A stretch of DNA of 35,781 bases from Xanthomonas sp. (lineage in GTDB: Bacteria; Pseudomonadota; Gammaproteobacteria; Xanthomonadales; SZUA-5): positions 1-35,781 of the forward strand of contig JAIMJQ010000005.1 of the NCBI GenBank assembly GCA_020693165.1, read 5' to 3'. A model generated the notes under the pieces. That model was not told the DNA's origin, did not search any database, and was given only the letters and a program-made list of their open reading frames with translations. A program made the translations under genes and the position numbers. Below are positions 7,925-16,236 of this stretch, piece by piece. Within the stretch, counting starts at the first letter, position 1. Every line of letters begins with the position of its first letter.

Positions 7925-8574
7925 GAGTTGCCGAGGTACTGGTCTGCCAACCGGTTCAGGTGCGCGCGCTCCGCCGATTTCAGGTACGGCGCCATCAGCA
8001 CCATGACCTGATAGATGCCACGGCCGAGGTCGACGTCGGACTTGGCTCCGGTGATCGGCTTTATCTGCTGGAAGTTCAGCCAGAACGTCGTCAGCACCAC
8101 GGTGTTCTGGGCGATTGCCTCGATCTCGCGCTGGCTGGCCAGCATGCTTCCGGACTTGACCATCTCCGTGCACACCATGGAAATGCTTTCGTGCGCGCGC
8201 TTCAGGATGCGCGAGAAGTGCATCTTCAGTTTGCGCGAGCGCGTCAGCAGGTCGACCAGATCGCGATAGACGAAGCGGTAGTCCCAGATGCACTCGAACA
8301 CCAGGTGCATCTGCAGCCACATATCCTCGAGATTCGGCGCACGTCCCTCGGGCACCAGCAGGGCATCGCCGATGCGCTCTTCGAAGCGCGCGAACAGCTG
8401 CTCGATGATGTCGTCCTTGTTGCGGAAGTGGTAGTACAGGTTCCCCGGGCTGATCTCGAGTTCGTCGGCGATATGGTTGGTCGTGACGTTCGGTTCGCCA
8501 GTCCCGTTGAACATTTCCAGGCTTTTGGCGAGGATGCGATCACGCGTCTTGACGGGCGCCGGTTCCTGACTCAC
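7921..8574 (-). CDS. TetR-family transcriptional regulator
   Basis: This 217-aa repressor-type protein has an N-terminal helix-turn-helix (TRDRILAKSLEMFNGTGEPNVTTNHIADELEISPGNLYYHFRNKDDIIEQLF), classic TetR. The C-terminal ligand domain carries the YRFVYRDLVDLLTRSRKLKMHF segment of the TetR_C subgroup that is often found with lipid-metabolism genes. A GTG at 8574 is preferred: it follows the ACBP stop by 7 bp and has a GAGG site, whereas the ATG at 8637 would overlap ACBP by 56 bp. It sits downstream of the acyl-CoA-binding gene on the same strand and opposite the acyl-CoA reductase, so an acyl-CoA-responsive regulator of this locus is plausible. Its stop codon lies within a GTAG REP head. 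Confidence 0.88.
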   Translation of the reverse strand: MSQEPAPVKTRDRILAKSLEMFNGTGEPNVTTNHIADELEISPGNLYYHFRNKDDIIEQLFARFEERIGDALLVPEGRAPNLEDMWLQMHLVFECIWDYRFVYRDLVDLLTRSRKLKMHFSRILKRAHESISMVCTEMVKSGSMLASQREIEAIAQNTVVLTTFWLNFQQIKPITGAKSDVDLGRGIYQVMVLMAPYLKSAERAHLNRLADQYLGNS

Positions 8575-8581
8575 GGCCGCC

Positions 8582-8845
8582 TCAGAACTTGCCGCCAAGG
8601 CGCTTGACGAGGTCGCAGTACTTCTTTTTCGCATCATCGGCGCTCAACCCCTTCAATTTTTCCCAGGCTTCGTACTTGGCAGTGCCGACGAAGTCGAAGA
8701 ATCCAGGCTTCGGGCCCGAGACATCGCCTTCGGTGGCTTGCTTGAAGTGGCTGTACAGCTTGAGCATGGTGTCGTTGTCGGGCCGCTCGGGCAGCTGCTT
8801 GGCAGCCTCGGTGGCGGCCTGGAACTGATTATCGATGTCGGACAT
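8582..8845 (-). CDS. Acyl-CoA-binding protein (ACBP)
   Basis: At 87 aa this is the normal size for a stand-alone ACBP. It shows the family's helices: FQAATEAAKQLPERPDNDTMLKLYSHFKQATEGDV, then GPKPGFFDFVGTAKYEAWEKLKGLSADDAKKKY, with the KYEAW and YSHFKQATEGD signatures that contact the CoA and acyl chain. It would buffer long-chain acyl-CoA and hand it to the reductase or to the WS/DGAT. The start has a GGGAG site at good spacing. It is co-directional with the TetR gene (7-bp gap) and divergent from the reductase across about 160 bp, so the three genes probably share one control region. Confidence 0.93.
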   Translation of the reverse strand: MSDIDNQFQAATEAAKQLPERPDNDTMLKLYSHFKQATEGDVSGPKPGFFDFVGTAKYEAWEKLKGLSADDAKKKYCDLVKRLGGKF

Positions 8846-9007
8846 GCAAATCTCCCGGTCGAATCACTGAGGAAAGCTGACGCGCACTATCGTTCGGTGG
8901 ATCGCGAATCGCAAGTGGCGGCTCGGCCTCAGCCTCGTTATCTTAGGGGCAATCCGTCGCTACCGCGGCGGCGTACATCTCGACGAACTCGGGGGAGGAC
9001 GATCCAA

Positions 9008-10999
9008 ATGACTTACTTCGTCACCGGCGCCACCGGCTTTCTTGGCCGATTCCTGGTCGGCAACCTGCTCAAGCGCAAGGGCACCATCCACGTCCTCGTG
9101 CGCCGCGGCTCGAAGGACAAGTTCGAGGCGCTGCAGGCGCGCTATCCGGAGGCGGGCGAGCGCTTGCTGCCGGTCTACGGCGATCTGACCAAACCCAAGC
9201 TTGGCTTGACTGCCGAGGCGCAGAAGCAGTTGGCCGGGAAGATCAAGCACTTCTTTCATCTGGCGGCGATCTACGATCTGTCGGCCAGCGCCGAGTCGCA
9301 GCAGGCAGCGAACATCGACGGCACCCGCAACGCCGTGCAATTGGCCGAGGCGATCCGCGCCGGCTGCTTCCACCACGTCAGCTCGATTGCCGCCGCCGGC
9401 CTGTATGCCGGCGTGTTCCGCGAGGACATGTTCGACGAGGCGGAGAATCTCGACCATCCGTATTTCCGCACCAAGCACGATTCCGAAGGGATCGTGCGCA
9501 AGGAGTGCAAACGGCCGTTCCGGATTTACCGTCCAGGCATGGTCGTTGGCCACTCGCAGACCGGCGAAATCGACAAGATCGACGGGCCGTACTACTTTTT
9601 CACATTGCTCAAGCGCATGCGCGAAAGCTTGCCGCCGTGGATGCCGATGCTCGGTTTCGAGGGCGGGCGCATCAACATCGTGCCAGTCGATTTCGTGGTC
9701 AATGCGATGGACCACATTGCCCACGAAAAGGGGCTCGACGGCAGTTGTTTCCATCTCACCGACCCGTCGCCGCAGCGCGTCGGAGAAGTGCTGAACACCT
9801 TCGCCTCAGCCGGGCATGCGCCCGGCATGACCATGCGCATCGATGCGCGCATCTTCCAGTTCATCCCGTCCTCGGTGCGTGGCGCGATCGGCATGCTGCC
9901 GCCGGTGCGCCGGATCATCGGCCACACGCTGAAGAGCCTGAACATCCCGGCCGACGTGCTGAAGTTCTTCAACTACCCGACGCGTTTCGACAGTCGCGAG
10001 ACCGAGCGGGCGCTCAAGGGCACCGGTATCAAGGTGCCCGAACTCGATACCTACGCCTGGCGCCTGTGGGATTACTGGGAGCGCCATCTCGACCCCGATC
10101 TGTTCATCGACCGCTCGCTGTCGAGCCGGGTCAAGGGCAAGGTCGTGCTGATCACTGGCGGTTCGTCCGGCATTGGCCTGGCTACAGCGAAGAAGGTCGC
10201 TGCGGCGGGCGCAACCACGGTGATCTGTGCGCGCGGCCAGGAAGACCTGGACAAGGCCAAGGCCGAGATCGAAGCTGAGACCAAGGGCGCCAAGGTCTGC
10301 ACCTACTCGGTCGATCTCGCCGAACTGGCGTCGGCCGACGAACTGGTCAGGAAAGTGCTGGCCGACCACGGCGTCGTCGACGTGCTGATCAACAACGCCG
10401 GGCGCTCGATCCGGCGCTCGATCGAATTGTCTTATGACCGCTTCCACGATTTCGAGCGCACCATGCAGCTGAACTATTTCGGTTCGCTGCGTTTGATCAT
10501 GGGATTGCTGCCGAGCATGACCGAGCGTCGCAAGGGGCATGTGATCAACATCAGCTCGATCGGTGTGCTCACCAACGCGCCGCGCTTCTCGGCGTATGTC
10601 GCCAGCAAGGCGGCGCTGGACGCGTTCTCGCGCTGCGCGGCGAGCGAATTCGCCGACAAGAACATCCACTTCACCATCATCAACATGCCGCTGGTGAAGA
10701 CGCCGATGATCGGTCCGACCAAGATCTACGACAACGTGCCGACGCTGTCGCCGGAAGAAGCCGCGGACATGGTGGTCAAAGGCATCATCGAGCGTCCGCA
10801 CCGGTTGGCGACGCGCATGGGCATCTTCGCTGAAATGCTGCATCTGGTGTCGCCGAAGGTCTACCAGGTGATCCTCAACACCGCCTTCCAGCTGTTCCCC
10901 GATTCAGCGGCAGCCAAGGGCGTCAAGGGCGGCGTCGATGCCGCGCCATCGACCGAGCAGGTCGCGTTTGCCTCGCTGATGCGCGGGGTGCACTGGTGA
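9008..10999 (+). CDS. Fatty acyl-CoA reductase, two-domain SDR (alcohol-forming)
   Basis: This 663-aa protein consists of two Rossmann domains. The first (extended SDR, 1 to about 360) has TGATGFLG (6-13) and an active-site YxxxK (Y152, K156). The second (classical SDR, about 375-620) has TGGSSGIG (about 383-390), NISSIG, and YVASK (Y530, K534). Length, domain order and many stretches (LDHPYFRTKHDSE, RFSAYVASKAALDAFSRCAA, the C-terminal LMRGVHW) match, from memory, Marinobacter Maqu_2507, which reduces acyl-CoA through aldehyde to fatty alcohol with NADPH. This alcohol is the partner substrate of the WS/DGAT at 3181. The ATG at 9008 has a GGGGGAGG site 9 bp upstream. It is divergent from ACBP/TetR. 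The assignment is strong, but the specificity is inferred. Confidence 0.92.
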   Translation: MTYFVTGATGFLGRFLVGNLLKRKGTIHVLVRRGSKDKFEALQARYPEAGERLLPVYGDLTKPKLGLTAEAQKQLAGKIKHFFHLAAIYDLSASAESQQAANIDGTRNAVQLAEAIRAGCFHHVSSIAAAGLYAGVFREDMFDEAENLDHPYFRTKHDSEGIVRKECKRPFRIYRPGMVVGHSQTGEIDKIDGPYYFFTLLKRMRESLPPWMPMLGFEGGRINIVPVDFVVNAMDHIAHEKGLDGSCFHLTDPSPQRVGEVLNTFASAGHAPGMTMRIDARIFQFIPSSVRGAIGMLPPVRRIIGHTLKSLNIPADVLKFFNYPTRFDSRETERALKGTGIKVPELDTYAWRLWDYWERHLDPDLFIDRSLSSRVKGKVVLITGGSSGIGLATAKKVAAAGATTVICARGQEDLDKAKAEIEAETKGAKVCTYSVDLAELASADELVRKVLADHGVVDVLINNAGRSIRRSIELSYDRFHDFERTMQLNYFGSLRLIMGLLPSMTERRKGHVINISSIGVLTNAPRFSAYVASKAALDAFSRCAASEFADKNIHFTIINMPLVKTPMIGPTKIYDNVPTLSPEEAADMVVKGIIERPHRLATRMGIFAEMLHLVSPKVYQVILNTAFQLFPDSAAAKGVKGGVDAAPSTEQVAFASLMRGVHW

Positions 11000-11069
11000 T
11001 TTTGCAGGAGTCCCGGTCGCCCCTGGCGGAGCGCTTGTTCGCGCATCGAACGGGCTGACTTCTAGTCCA

Positions 11070-11154
11070 CCGTTCGCCCTGAGCAAAGCGTCCCAGAGCT
11101 TCACCGGGACCCGCGTCCTGATAAAGCGTCGGCCGCTTTGCTCAGGGCGAACGG
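11070..11154. repeat. 21-bp perfect inverted repeat
   Basis: The arms at 11070-11090 and 11134-11154 are exact reverse complements around a 43-bp centre. The core CCGTTCGCCCTGAGC resembles a dispersed intergenic element seen in many proteobacterial genomes (recalled, not searched). It lies 70 bp after the acyl-CoA reductase stop and could also end its transcript. Confidence 0.75.
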
Positions 11155-11161
11155 ACTCATC

Positions 11162-11294
11162 GTTGCGTTGGCCAATAAGATCAATTGCTTACGGCATGTT
11201 CGGTGAGAACGACGTGTACATCGCGACCACGCCGTCGGTCACGTTGGCCCGCAAGGGCCTGCGTGGCATCGACTTGCGCCACGGCTTGGCGTGA
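11162..11294 (+). pseudogene. Possible IS110-type transposase C-terminal remnant
   Basis: One frame reads VALANKI (11162-11182). The next frame, from about 11180, reads SIAYGMFGENDVYIATTPSV and runs on to a stop at 11294. IS110-family transposases end in a VALANK-type stretch followed by (R)IAWxLL-like residues, so this may be the tail of such an enzyme broken by a one-base change. It is too short for certainty, and no terminal repeats were recognised. Confidence 0.25.
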
Positions 11295-11416
11295 CACGTA
11301 GCACGCTTCGCGGCCAACGTGACCATAAAGGCGCCCGCCAGCCGGCCGGTCGGGGAGGGCGATCGGCAAGAATTTGGCTGGCGGGCATTGAAGCGGGGTA
11401 GCGCGATCCGTGCGCC

Positions 11417-11443
11417 TGGATCGGCGAGGGATTCGCCGATCCA
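11417..11443 (-). terminator. Hairpin downstream of PhaF-like phasin
   Basis: A perfect 11-bp stem (TGGATCGGCGA / TCGCCGATCCA) with a 5-nt loop lies 13 bp beyond the phasin stop on the minus strand. There is no clear U-tract. Confidence 0.6.
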
Positions 11444-11456
11444 TGACAGCTGAGGC

Positions 11457-12140
11457 TCAGGCTTCCGCCTTGACCTCGACCTCGGCAGCGGCGGCCGACG
11501 TCTTGGCCGGCGCCTTGCGCGGCTTCGGCGCGGCTGCGGGCTTCGGAGCGGCGGCCTCGGTGGCAGCGACGGCCTTCGGCGCGACGACCTTGGCGGCGGC
11601 CTTCTTCGGTGCAGCAGCCTTCGGCGCGGCTGCCTTGGGTGCAGCAGCCTTGGGTGCCGTCGCGGTGGCCTTGGCAACCGGCTTCTTCGCAGCCTGAGCG
11701 CGGTTGCCGGCGTCCAGCGCGCGTACCGCCTTGCTCAGTTCATCGACGCGCTTGGCGAGCTGCTCCAACTCTTCGCGGCCCGGAATGCCGAGCGTACCGA
11801 GTGCCTTGGAGACGCGATTCTCGAACACCTGCTCGAGACGATCCCAGGTATCGGTCGCCCGTTCCTTGACCTGCGAGACGGATTTTTCGACCATGCCACG
11901 TACTTCCTCTACCTTGTTGCCGGTCAGCTTGCGGGTGGCTTTTTCGAGCACCGCGCCTTCCTTGACCAGCGTTTCGTAAAACTTGCCGCTCTGCTCCTGC
12001 GCCTTCGAGAATGCGCCGAGACCGGCCAGCCAGATCTGCTCGGCCTGCTCCATGATCGCCTTGGCGGTGTTCTTCAGCGACTTGTCGCTGCCGGCGTCCT
12101 TGAGTCTGGACTTGAGTTTGGAACCCTTCGACGTCTTCAT
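11457..12140 (-). CDS. phaF: PhaF-like phasin with Ala/Lys/Pro-rich tail
   Basis: This 227-aa protein has an N-terminal phasin domain (about 20-145: AEQIWLAGLGAFSKAQEQSGKFYETLVKEG … VFENRVSKALGTLGIPGREELEQLAKRVDELSKAVRAL). A low-complexity tail (about 150-220) of repeated AAPK/KAAAP units follows, like the histone-H1-like tail of PhaF. That tail binds DNA in Pseudomonas and helps segregate granules to daughter cells. The shared LGIPxxxxxxxLAxRVxxLxxxVxAL segment shows kinship with the small phasin at 7347. The start has an AGAGGAAG site. The tail is encoded by near-tandem GC-rich repeats, so its length may vary between strains. The symbol rests on architecture only. Confidence 0.87.
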   Translation of the reverse strand: MKTSKGSKLKSRLKDAGSDKSLKNTAKAIMEQAEQIWLAGLGAFSKAQEQSGKFYETLVKEGAVLEKATRKLTGNKVEEVRGMVEKSVSQVKERATDTWDRLEQVFENRVSKALGTLGIPGREELEQLAKRVDELSKAVRALDAGNRAQAAKKPVAKATATAPKAAAPKAAAPKAAAPKKAAAKVVAPKAVAATEAAAPKPAAAPKPRKAPAKTSAAAAEVEVKAEA

Positions 12141-12346
12141 GTGCTTCCTCTGCGTGTTGGCAGCCTCGATCCGCTTCGCCAGGATGCGAAGCGCAGGATG
12201 TGAGCTGCATGCTGCGGGCCGCAGCTAGAATATTCACACTATGCAACGCGGCGGCGAGCTTGATCTGATGCGGCTTGCGGGGCTATTTCAGGCGTGCACG
12301 TGCTGCGCCGGACGAGCCGACGACAACCTTGTCGCGGCAGTTTGCG

Positions 12347-13669
12347 TCAGTCAGTCGCGGCGTTTTCACCGACCAGCAACAGCGAGTCGTGGGTCGGTGC
12401 TGGTTGCAATGAACGCGATCGCGCACGCCGTTGTGCGTGTGTGCGTGCGATCACCCGATCAAGCTCCTTGAGCGCGCGATCCAGCCGCGACAGCACCGTG
12501 GAGTTGGGGGGGCGCGTGCCCTCCAGGCCATCCCATACGGTGCGTTGCGCATCGTCGAGAATGTCCGTGCGCAGGCGCAGGCCGTGACGCTCCAGCACCG
12601 GGCCCAGTTCTTTGCGGCGCCTGCGCAGGTCCGCCAGCGTGGTCGAATACGCGTGCTCGCACAGGCGCCGTCGGCTGGCAAAGCTGAACACATTGGTAAA
12701 GAACATCTCGGCGTCATTCATGTCCGGCTGGAACAGCACCAGATCCGAATGGTCGTAGCTCTTGTCGTACTTGCCGAAGCCGACGCGCATGCGCGAGTAC
12801 AGCATCGCGCGAATGGTCTGCGAGATCACTCGCGGCAAGCCACCATCGACCAGACTGCCGGGAGGTTCGTCACCGCGGTCGCGCAATGCCGAGGCGTCGA
12901 ACGGCACCAGCGGATTCAGCGCCAGCAGCAGGTCAAGATCTGCGTCCAGCGCTACCGAGGCGTGCAGCGTACGCTGCAGCGCCCCATCGACGTAGTAGCG
13001 ACCGTTGATCTCGACCGGCGGGTAAAACCCCGGGAGCGCCGAACTGGCCTGCACCGCCTTGGAGATCGGAATGGCGTCGTCGCCGGGTGAGCCGAAACGC
13101 ACCGCATGGCCGGTGTCGAGATCGACGGCAACCACATACAGCGGGCGATCCAGGTTGCGAAAATCGTTGGTGCGCCCGGGCGCGGTAAAGATGCCATGGA
13201 GATAGCGTTCGACCCCTTCGTTGTCGAACAGGCCGGTGGGTATGGCGGCGCCGAGGCGTCCGAGCGACTCGCTCCAGCCGACCGAGCCCGGGTGCAGCAC
13301 CATGTCGAGCAGCCACTCGCCGACGATCTTCGGCAGCGACCCGAGGCGCCGTATGTATTCGAAAAACGCCGGCCTCAGGAACATCTCCGGTCGGAACTGG
13401 TGTTCTGGATCCTCTTCGGTGATGAACATCCGGCACATGGTTGCCGAATCCACGCGGTTCGCCAGTCCGGCGGCAAGGAACGCGCCCGAGCTGACGCCGA
13501 CGTACACATCGAGCCGAGTCAGGTCGAGGCCCTCGATGGCTTCGTCCAGGGCCCGCAGCGCGCCCATTTCGTAGATGCCGCCGATCGGTCCGCCGCCGGC
13601 CACGGCAAGGCCGATGCGATGCGGTCTGCGTAGTGAACGGACTCGGCGAGCTTCCTGCATGTGCAGCAT
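12347..13669 (-). CDS. Patatin-like phospholipase
   Basis: This 440-aa protein has the patatin Ser-Asp dyad layout: the oxyanion segment GGGPIGG (25-31), nucleophile motif GVSSG (58-62, Ser60), and the aspartate in YYVDGAL. The C-terminal third (about 300-440) is basic, arginine-rich and probably not part of the fold. No signal peptide is evident, so it likely acts in the cytoplasm on lipid acyl esters. Patatin-type proteins are known on storage inclusions, and its position next to the PhaF-like phasin on the same strand (206 bp apart) suggests mobilisation of granule lipid. This is inference. ATGs at 13669 and 13660 are both possible; neither has a strong ribosome site. Confidence 0.88.
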   Translation of the reverse strand: MLHMQEARRVRSLRRPHRIGLAVAGGGPIGGIYEMGALRALDEAIEGLDLTRLDVYVGVSSGAFLAAGLANRVDSATMCRMFITEEDPEHQFRPEMFLRPAFFEYIRRLGSLPKIVGEWLLDMVLHPGSVGWSESLGRLGAAIPTGLFDNEGVERYLHGIFTAPGRTNDFRNLDRPLYVVAVDLDTGHAVRFGSPGDDAIPISKAVQASSALPGFYPPVEINGRYYVDGALQRTLHASVALDADLDLLLALNPLVPFDASALRDRGDEPPGSLVDGGLPRVISQTIRAMLYSRMRVGFGKYDKSYDHSDLVLFQPDMNDAEMFFTNVFSFASRRRLCEHAYSTTLADLRRRRKELGPVLERHGLRLRTDILDDAQRTVWDGLEGTRPPNSTVLSRLDRALKELDRVIARTHAQRRARSRSLQPAPTHDSLLLVGENAATD

Positions 13670-13806
13670 ATTCAGGGTACCCCTGTTCGCGACGCGCCCG
13701 ATTGTAGGCGCGCGCGGTTGGAGAAATCGCTCGGTATGCGCGCTTGTTTACCATGTTCGGCTTGCGCCCTGCGTCGAGTGCATTCTCGGTTTCCAGGGCT
13801 CAAACT

Positions 13807-14772
13807 ATGTCGATGAACCGATTGAATTTTTTGCCGGCCAGAGCGCGCAGCACAGTACTTGCCAATGGCCTCAGGGTGAACTGGCTGATGCAGTTGGTGA
13901 TGCTGGCGTGGCTGGCGACGCTGCTGACGGGCAGTGGCTGGTCCTGGCCCGGCGCCGTGGGACTGGCAGTGGGTGGCTGGTGGTTGTTGCAGTTGTGCCT
14001 GCTCGGTTTCGGGTTCGCGCTCAAGCTGGTTGCCGGAGACTGGCCAGTGGCGACCCGCGGGCCTTTGTCACGCATGCTGCGTATCGCGGCCGTCGAGATT
14101 GGCTGGATGATCCGGCTGTACCTGCTCGACCATCCGTGGCGGGCAGCACCGCTGCATCTGGCGGCGGATGATCGTCGTGCGCCGTTGCTGCTGGTGCATG
14201 GATTCCTCTGCAACGGCGCCGTCTGGCGATCATTCGCGCGCTTCCTGCGAGGCCGTAGCCACGCAGCGGTGAGCCTGGAGCCGAGCTACCGGCACTTCGA
14301 GCGGCAGCTCGATGACCTCCACCAAGCGGTCGTTGCGCTCTCCGAACGAAGCGGACATGAGCGCGTGATGCTGCTCGGCCACAGCATGGGCGGGCTGCTG
14401 GTTCGCGCCTATGCCGAGCGCCACCCTGAACGTTGCGCCGGTGTCGTATGCGTCGCGGCGCCGCACCATGGTACCTTGCTTGCGGACTACGTTTACGGCG
14501 TCGAAGCCGGCCCGCCGTCGGCACGCTGCCAGTGGCTGAATGCGGTCAACCAGCGCGACCGTGAACGTATCGCCGTCCCCGCCCTGAATCTATGGACCGC
14601 CGACGACAACATCGTGATTCCGGCGCGCAGCGCGCAACTCGGCGCCACCCCCGAGCGCACGCTGCACGGTCACGGACATCTGGCCGCGATTGCCGCGGCC
14701 AGCGCCTGTCCGGCCTTGCTCGCCGCCATAGATCATCTCGAAAGTCTGTCCACCATGGAGAAAGCCGCATGA
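13807..14772 (+). CDS. Membrane-anchored alpha/beta-hydrolase
   Basis: The 321-aa protein has two hydrophobic helices near the N-terminus (LMQLVMLAWLATLLTGSGW and AVGLAVGGWWLLQLCLLGFGF). An alpha/beta-hydrolase domain follows, with the oxyanion strand LLLVHGFLCNGAVW, nucleophile elbow GHSMGG, an acid in the NLWTADDNIV region and a late histidine in HGHGHL. Such lipase/esterase-type proteins hydrolyse acyl esters; the substrate is unknown. The ATG at 13807 is preferred over one at 13744 because it starts just ahead of the first helix. The stop overlaps the peroxiredoxin start (ATGA), and that in turn overlaps the next gene, so all three are one unit. Confidence 0.82.
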   Translation: MSMNRLNFLPARARSTVLANGLRVNWLMQLVMLAWLATLLTGSGWSWPGAVGLAVGGWWLLQLCLLGFGFALKLVAGDWPVATRGPLSRMLRIAAVEIGWMIRLYLLDHPWRAAPLHLAADDRRAPLLLVHGFLCNGAVWRSFARFLRGRSHAAVSLEPSYRHFERQLDDLHQAVVALSERSGHERVMLLGHSMGGLLVRAYAERHPERCAGVVCVAAPHHGTLLADYVYGVEAGPPSARCQWLNAVNQRDRERIAVPALNLWTADDNIVIPARSAQLGATPERTLHGHGHLAAIAAASACPALLAAIDHLESLSTMEKAA

Positions 14773-15233
14773 TCGCAATCGGCGATGCTGCACCCGACTT
14801 CGAGCTCGAGGCCGACGACGGCAGCCGCTTCAAGCTCTCTGCACAGCGCGGAAAGCGCGTGCTGCTGCTGTTCTATCCCGGTGACAACACACCCGTGTGC
14901 ACGGCACAGTTGTGCGAATACCGCGACGGATTCGAAGACTACCGGGAACTCGGCGTCGAAGTGGTCGGCATCAGCAAGGATGATGCCTCCAGCCACCGCG
15001 ACTTCAAGCGCAAGCGCCTGCTGCCATTCACGCTGCTCAGCGACCCCGATCTGCAGGCAGCCAGGCGCTATGGCGCTTCCGGCATGCTGGGGATGAAGCG
15101 CGCGGTGTTTCTGGTCGATGAGGAGGGCGTGATCCGCTACGAGCACATCGAGGCGCTGGCGCTGTTCCGGCGTCCTCACGAGGAGCTGGTCGCCGCCGTG
15201 CGCGCGCTGCCGGCAACGGGGGGCAAGCCGTGA
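14769..15233 (+). CDS. bcp: Peroxiredoxin, BCP/PrxQ type
   Basis: This 154-aa thioredoxin-fold peroxidase reduces hydrogen peroxide and lipid hydroperoxides. The peroxidatic Cys44 sits in TPVCTAQLC and the resolving Cys49 is five residues later, the arrangement of BCP/PrxQ enzymes that form an intramolecular disulfide. The GDxAPDFELxADDG opening is typical. It overlaps the hydrolase gene by 4 bp upstream and the next gene by 4 bp downstream (GTGA). A lipid-peroxide role would fit the lipid-rich neighbourhood but is inferred. Confidence 0.93.
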   Translation: MIAIGDAAPDFELEADDGSRFKLSAQRGKRVLLLFYPGDNTPVCTAQLCEYRDGFEDYRELGVEVVGISKDDASSHRDFKRKRLLPFTLLSDPDLQAARRYGASGMLGMKRAVFLVDEEGVIRYEHIEALALFRRPHEELVAAVRALPATGGKP

Positions 15234-15967
15234 GTGCCGTCGGCGAGCGCTTGCGCGCGCTGCTGGCGCGGCTGCAGGCGCAGCATCAGCTGTCGGCCAG
15301 CGATCCCGCGGTCAGTCACCGACTGGCAGCGTTGCGCGCCTGGCAGGCGCGTCGGCTGGCTGCGACGTACGCCGACATTCACAGTGCCGAGCCGTTCGCG
15401 GCGGCGTGTGAGTTCTTCCTCGCCGACCTCTATGGCGAGGGCGACTTCGGCGATCGCGATCGCGCAGTGGAACGGGTGGTGCCGATCATGATGCGCATCC
15501 TGCCGGAGGGCGTGCTCGCCAGCCTGGCGCGCGCGATCGAACTGAACGCGATGAGCCAGGAGCTCGACTACGCGGTAGCGGCCGCGCTGCCGGGCCATTG
15601 CACCAGCGCAGCGGCGATCAGCGATCTCGACTACGCGGGTGCCTATCTGCAGTCGGCCGAGCGCCGGGCGCGGCGGCACCAGCTGGCGTTGTTGCTGGTG
15701 CTCGGGCGCGAACTCGATCGCCTGGTGCGCAAGCCGCTGCTGTCGGAACTGCTGCACTTGTGCCGCTGGCCGGCGAAGCTCGCCGGGCTGGGCGCGCTGC
15801 AGAGCTTCCTCGAGCGCGGCTTCGATGCATTCGGCCGACTCGGCGGCGCCAACGCCTTCCTGACCACGATCGTGACCCGCGAACGCGCGTTCATGACCGC
15901 CGTTTCCCGGGTGCAGGGCGGCAGCGTCGAGTCGCGCCTGCAGGATTCGAGTAGCTGGTCGAGGTAG
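15230..15967 (+). CDS. Conserved-looking protein of unknown function
   Basis: This 245-aa protein is predicted to be all-helical, cytoplasmic, and lacks signal or membrane segments. A distinctive stretch, FFLADLYGEGDFGDRDRAVERVVPIMMRILPEG, runs from about residue 62. I recall similar FFLxDLYG proteins in gammaproteobacteria but know no function. The GTG start overlaps the peroxiredoxin stop (GTGA), so it is probably translated together with it. A repeat-rich region begins 8 bp after the stop. Confidence 0.75.
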   Translation: MSAVGERLRALLARLQAQHQLSASDPAVSHRLAALRAWQARRLAATYADIHSAEPFAAACEFFLADLYGEGDFGDRDRAVERVVPIMMRILPEGVLASLARAIELNAMSQELDYAVAAALPGHCTSAAAISDLDYAGAYLQSAERRARRHQLALLLVLGRELDRLVRKPLLSELLHLCRWPAKLAGLGALQSFLERGFDAFGRLGGANAFLTTIVTRERAFMTAVSRVQGGSVESRLQDSSSWSR

Positions 15968-15974
15968 CGGCGAG

Positions 15975-16026
15975 GCACCGGGGCACCGGGGCACCGGGGC
16001 ATGGAGCACGGAGCACGGAGCACGGG
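15975..16026. repeat. Short tandem array: GCACCGGG octamers then GCACGGA heptamers
   Basis: Three GCACCGGG units are followed by GCATGGA, GCACGGA, GCACGGA and GCACGGG. The reverse complement of the last units belongs to the CCCCGTG/CTCCGTG heptamer family seen at 41-61 and in mutS. Together with 16286-16342 it brackets the palindrome array in inverted orientation. Confidence 0.8.
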
Positions 16027-16050
16027 AAGAGCCCCGGCGACGCTGCCCTT

Positions 16051-16212
16051 GTGGGTCCAGACTTGTCTGGACGCTGTTGATCCTGCTGTTGCCTTTGTGG
16101 GTCCAGACTTGTCTGGACGCTGTTGATCCTGCTGTTGCCCTTGTGGGTCCAGACTTGTCTGGACGCTGTTGATCCTGCTGTTGCCCTTGTGGGTCCAGAC
16201 TTGTCTGGACGC
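16051..16212. repeat. 46-bp tandem array carrying an 18-bp perfect palindrome
   Basis: The palindrome GTCCAGACTTGTCTGGAC begins at 16055, 16101, 16147 and 16193, an exact 46-bp period. The 28 bp between palindromes are almost identical in each unit (a single C/T difference in the CCTTT/CCCTT stretch). This is a tandem amplification of one unit. The identical spacers exclude a CRISPR array. Confidence 0.92.
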
Positions 16213-16236
16213 TTCTGGCTGCCATCCAGGGACAGC

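Larger units (their letters stand above)
11000..11456. other. Gene-free stretch with repeats and a possible transposase remnant
   Basis: This 457-bp gap holds a 21-bp perfect inverted repeat (11070-11090/11134-11154), a short coding-like remnant (11162-11294), an 11-bp inverted repeat (11333-11343/11376-11386) and the hairpin at 11417-11443. No complete gene is seen. Confidence 0.6.

Noticed and set aside
11181-11444. 87-codon minus-strand frame in the gap after the reductase
   Set aside because: Arginine-rich, no ribosome site, spans two hairpins; not a convincing gene.
16051-16212. CRISPR-like repeat-spacer array
   Set aside because: The sequences between the palindromes are virtually identical, so there are no unique spacers; it is a 46-bp tandem repeat.
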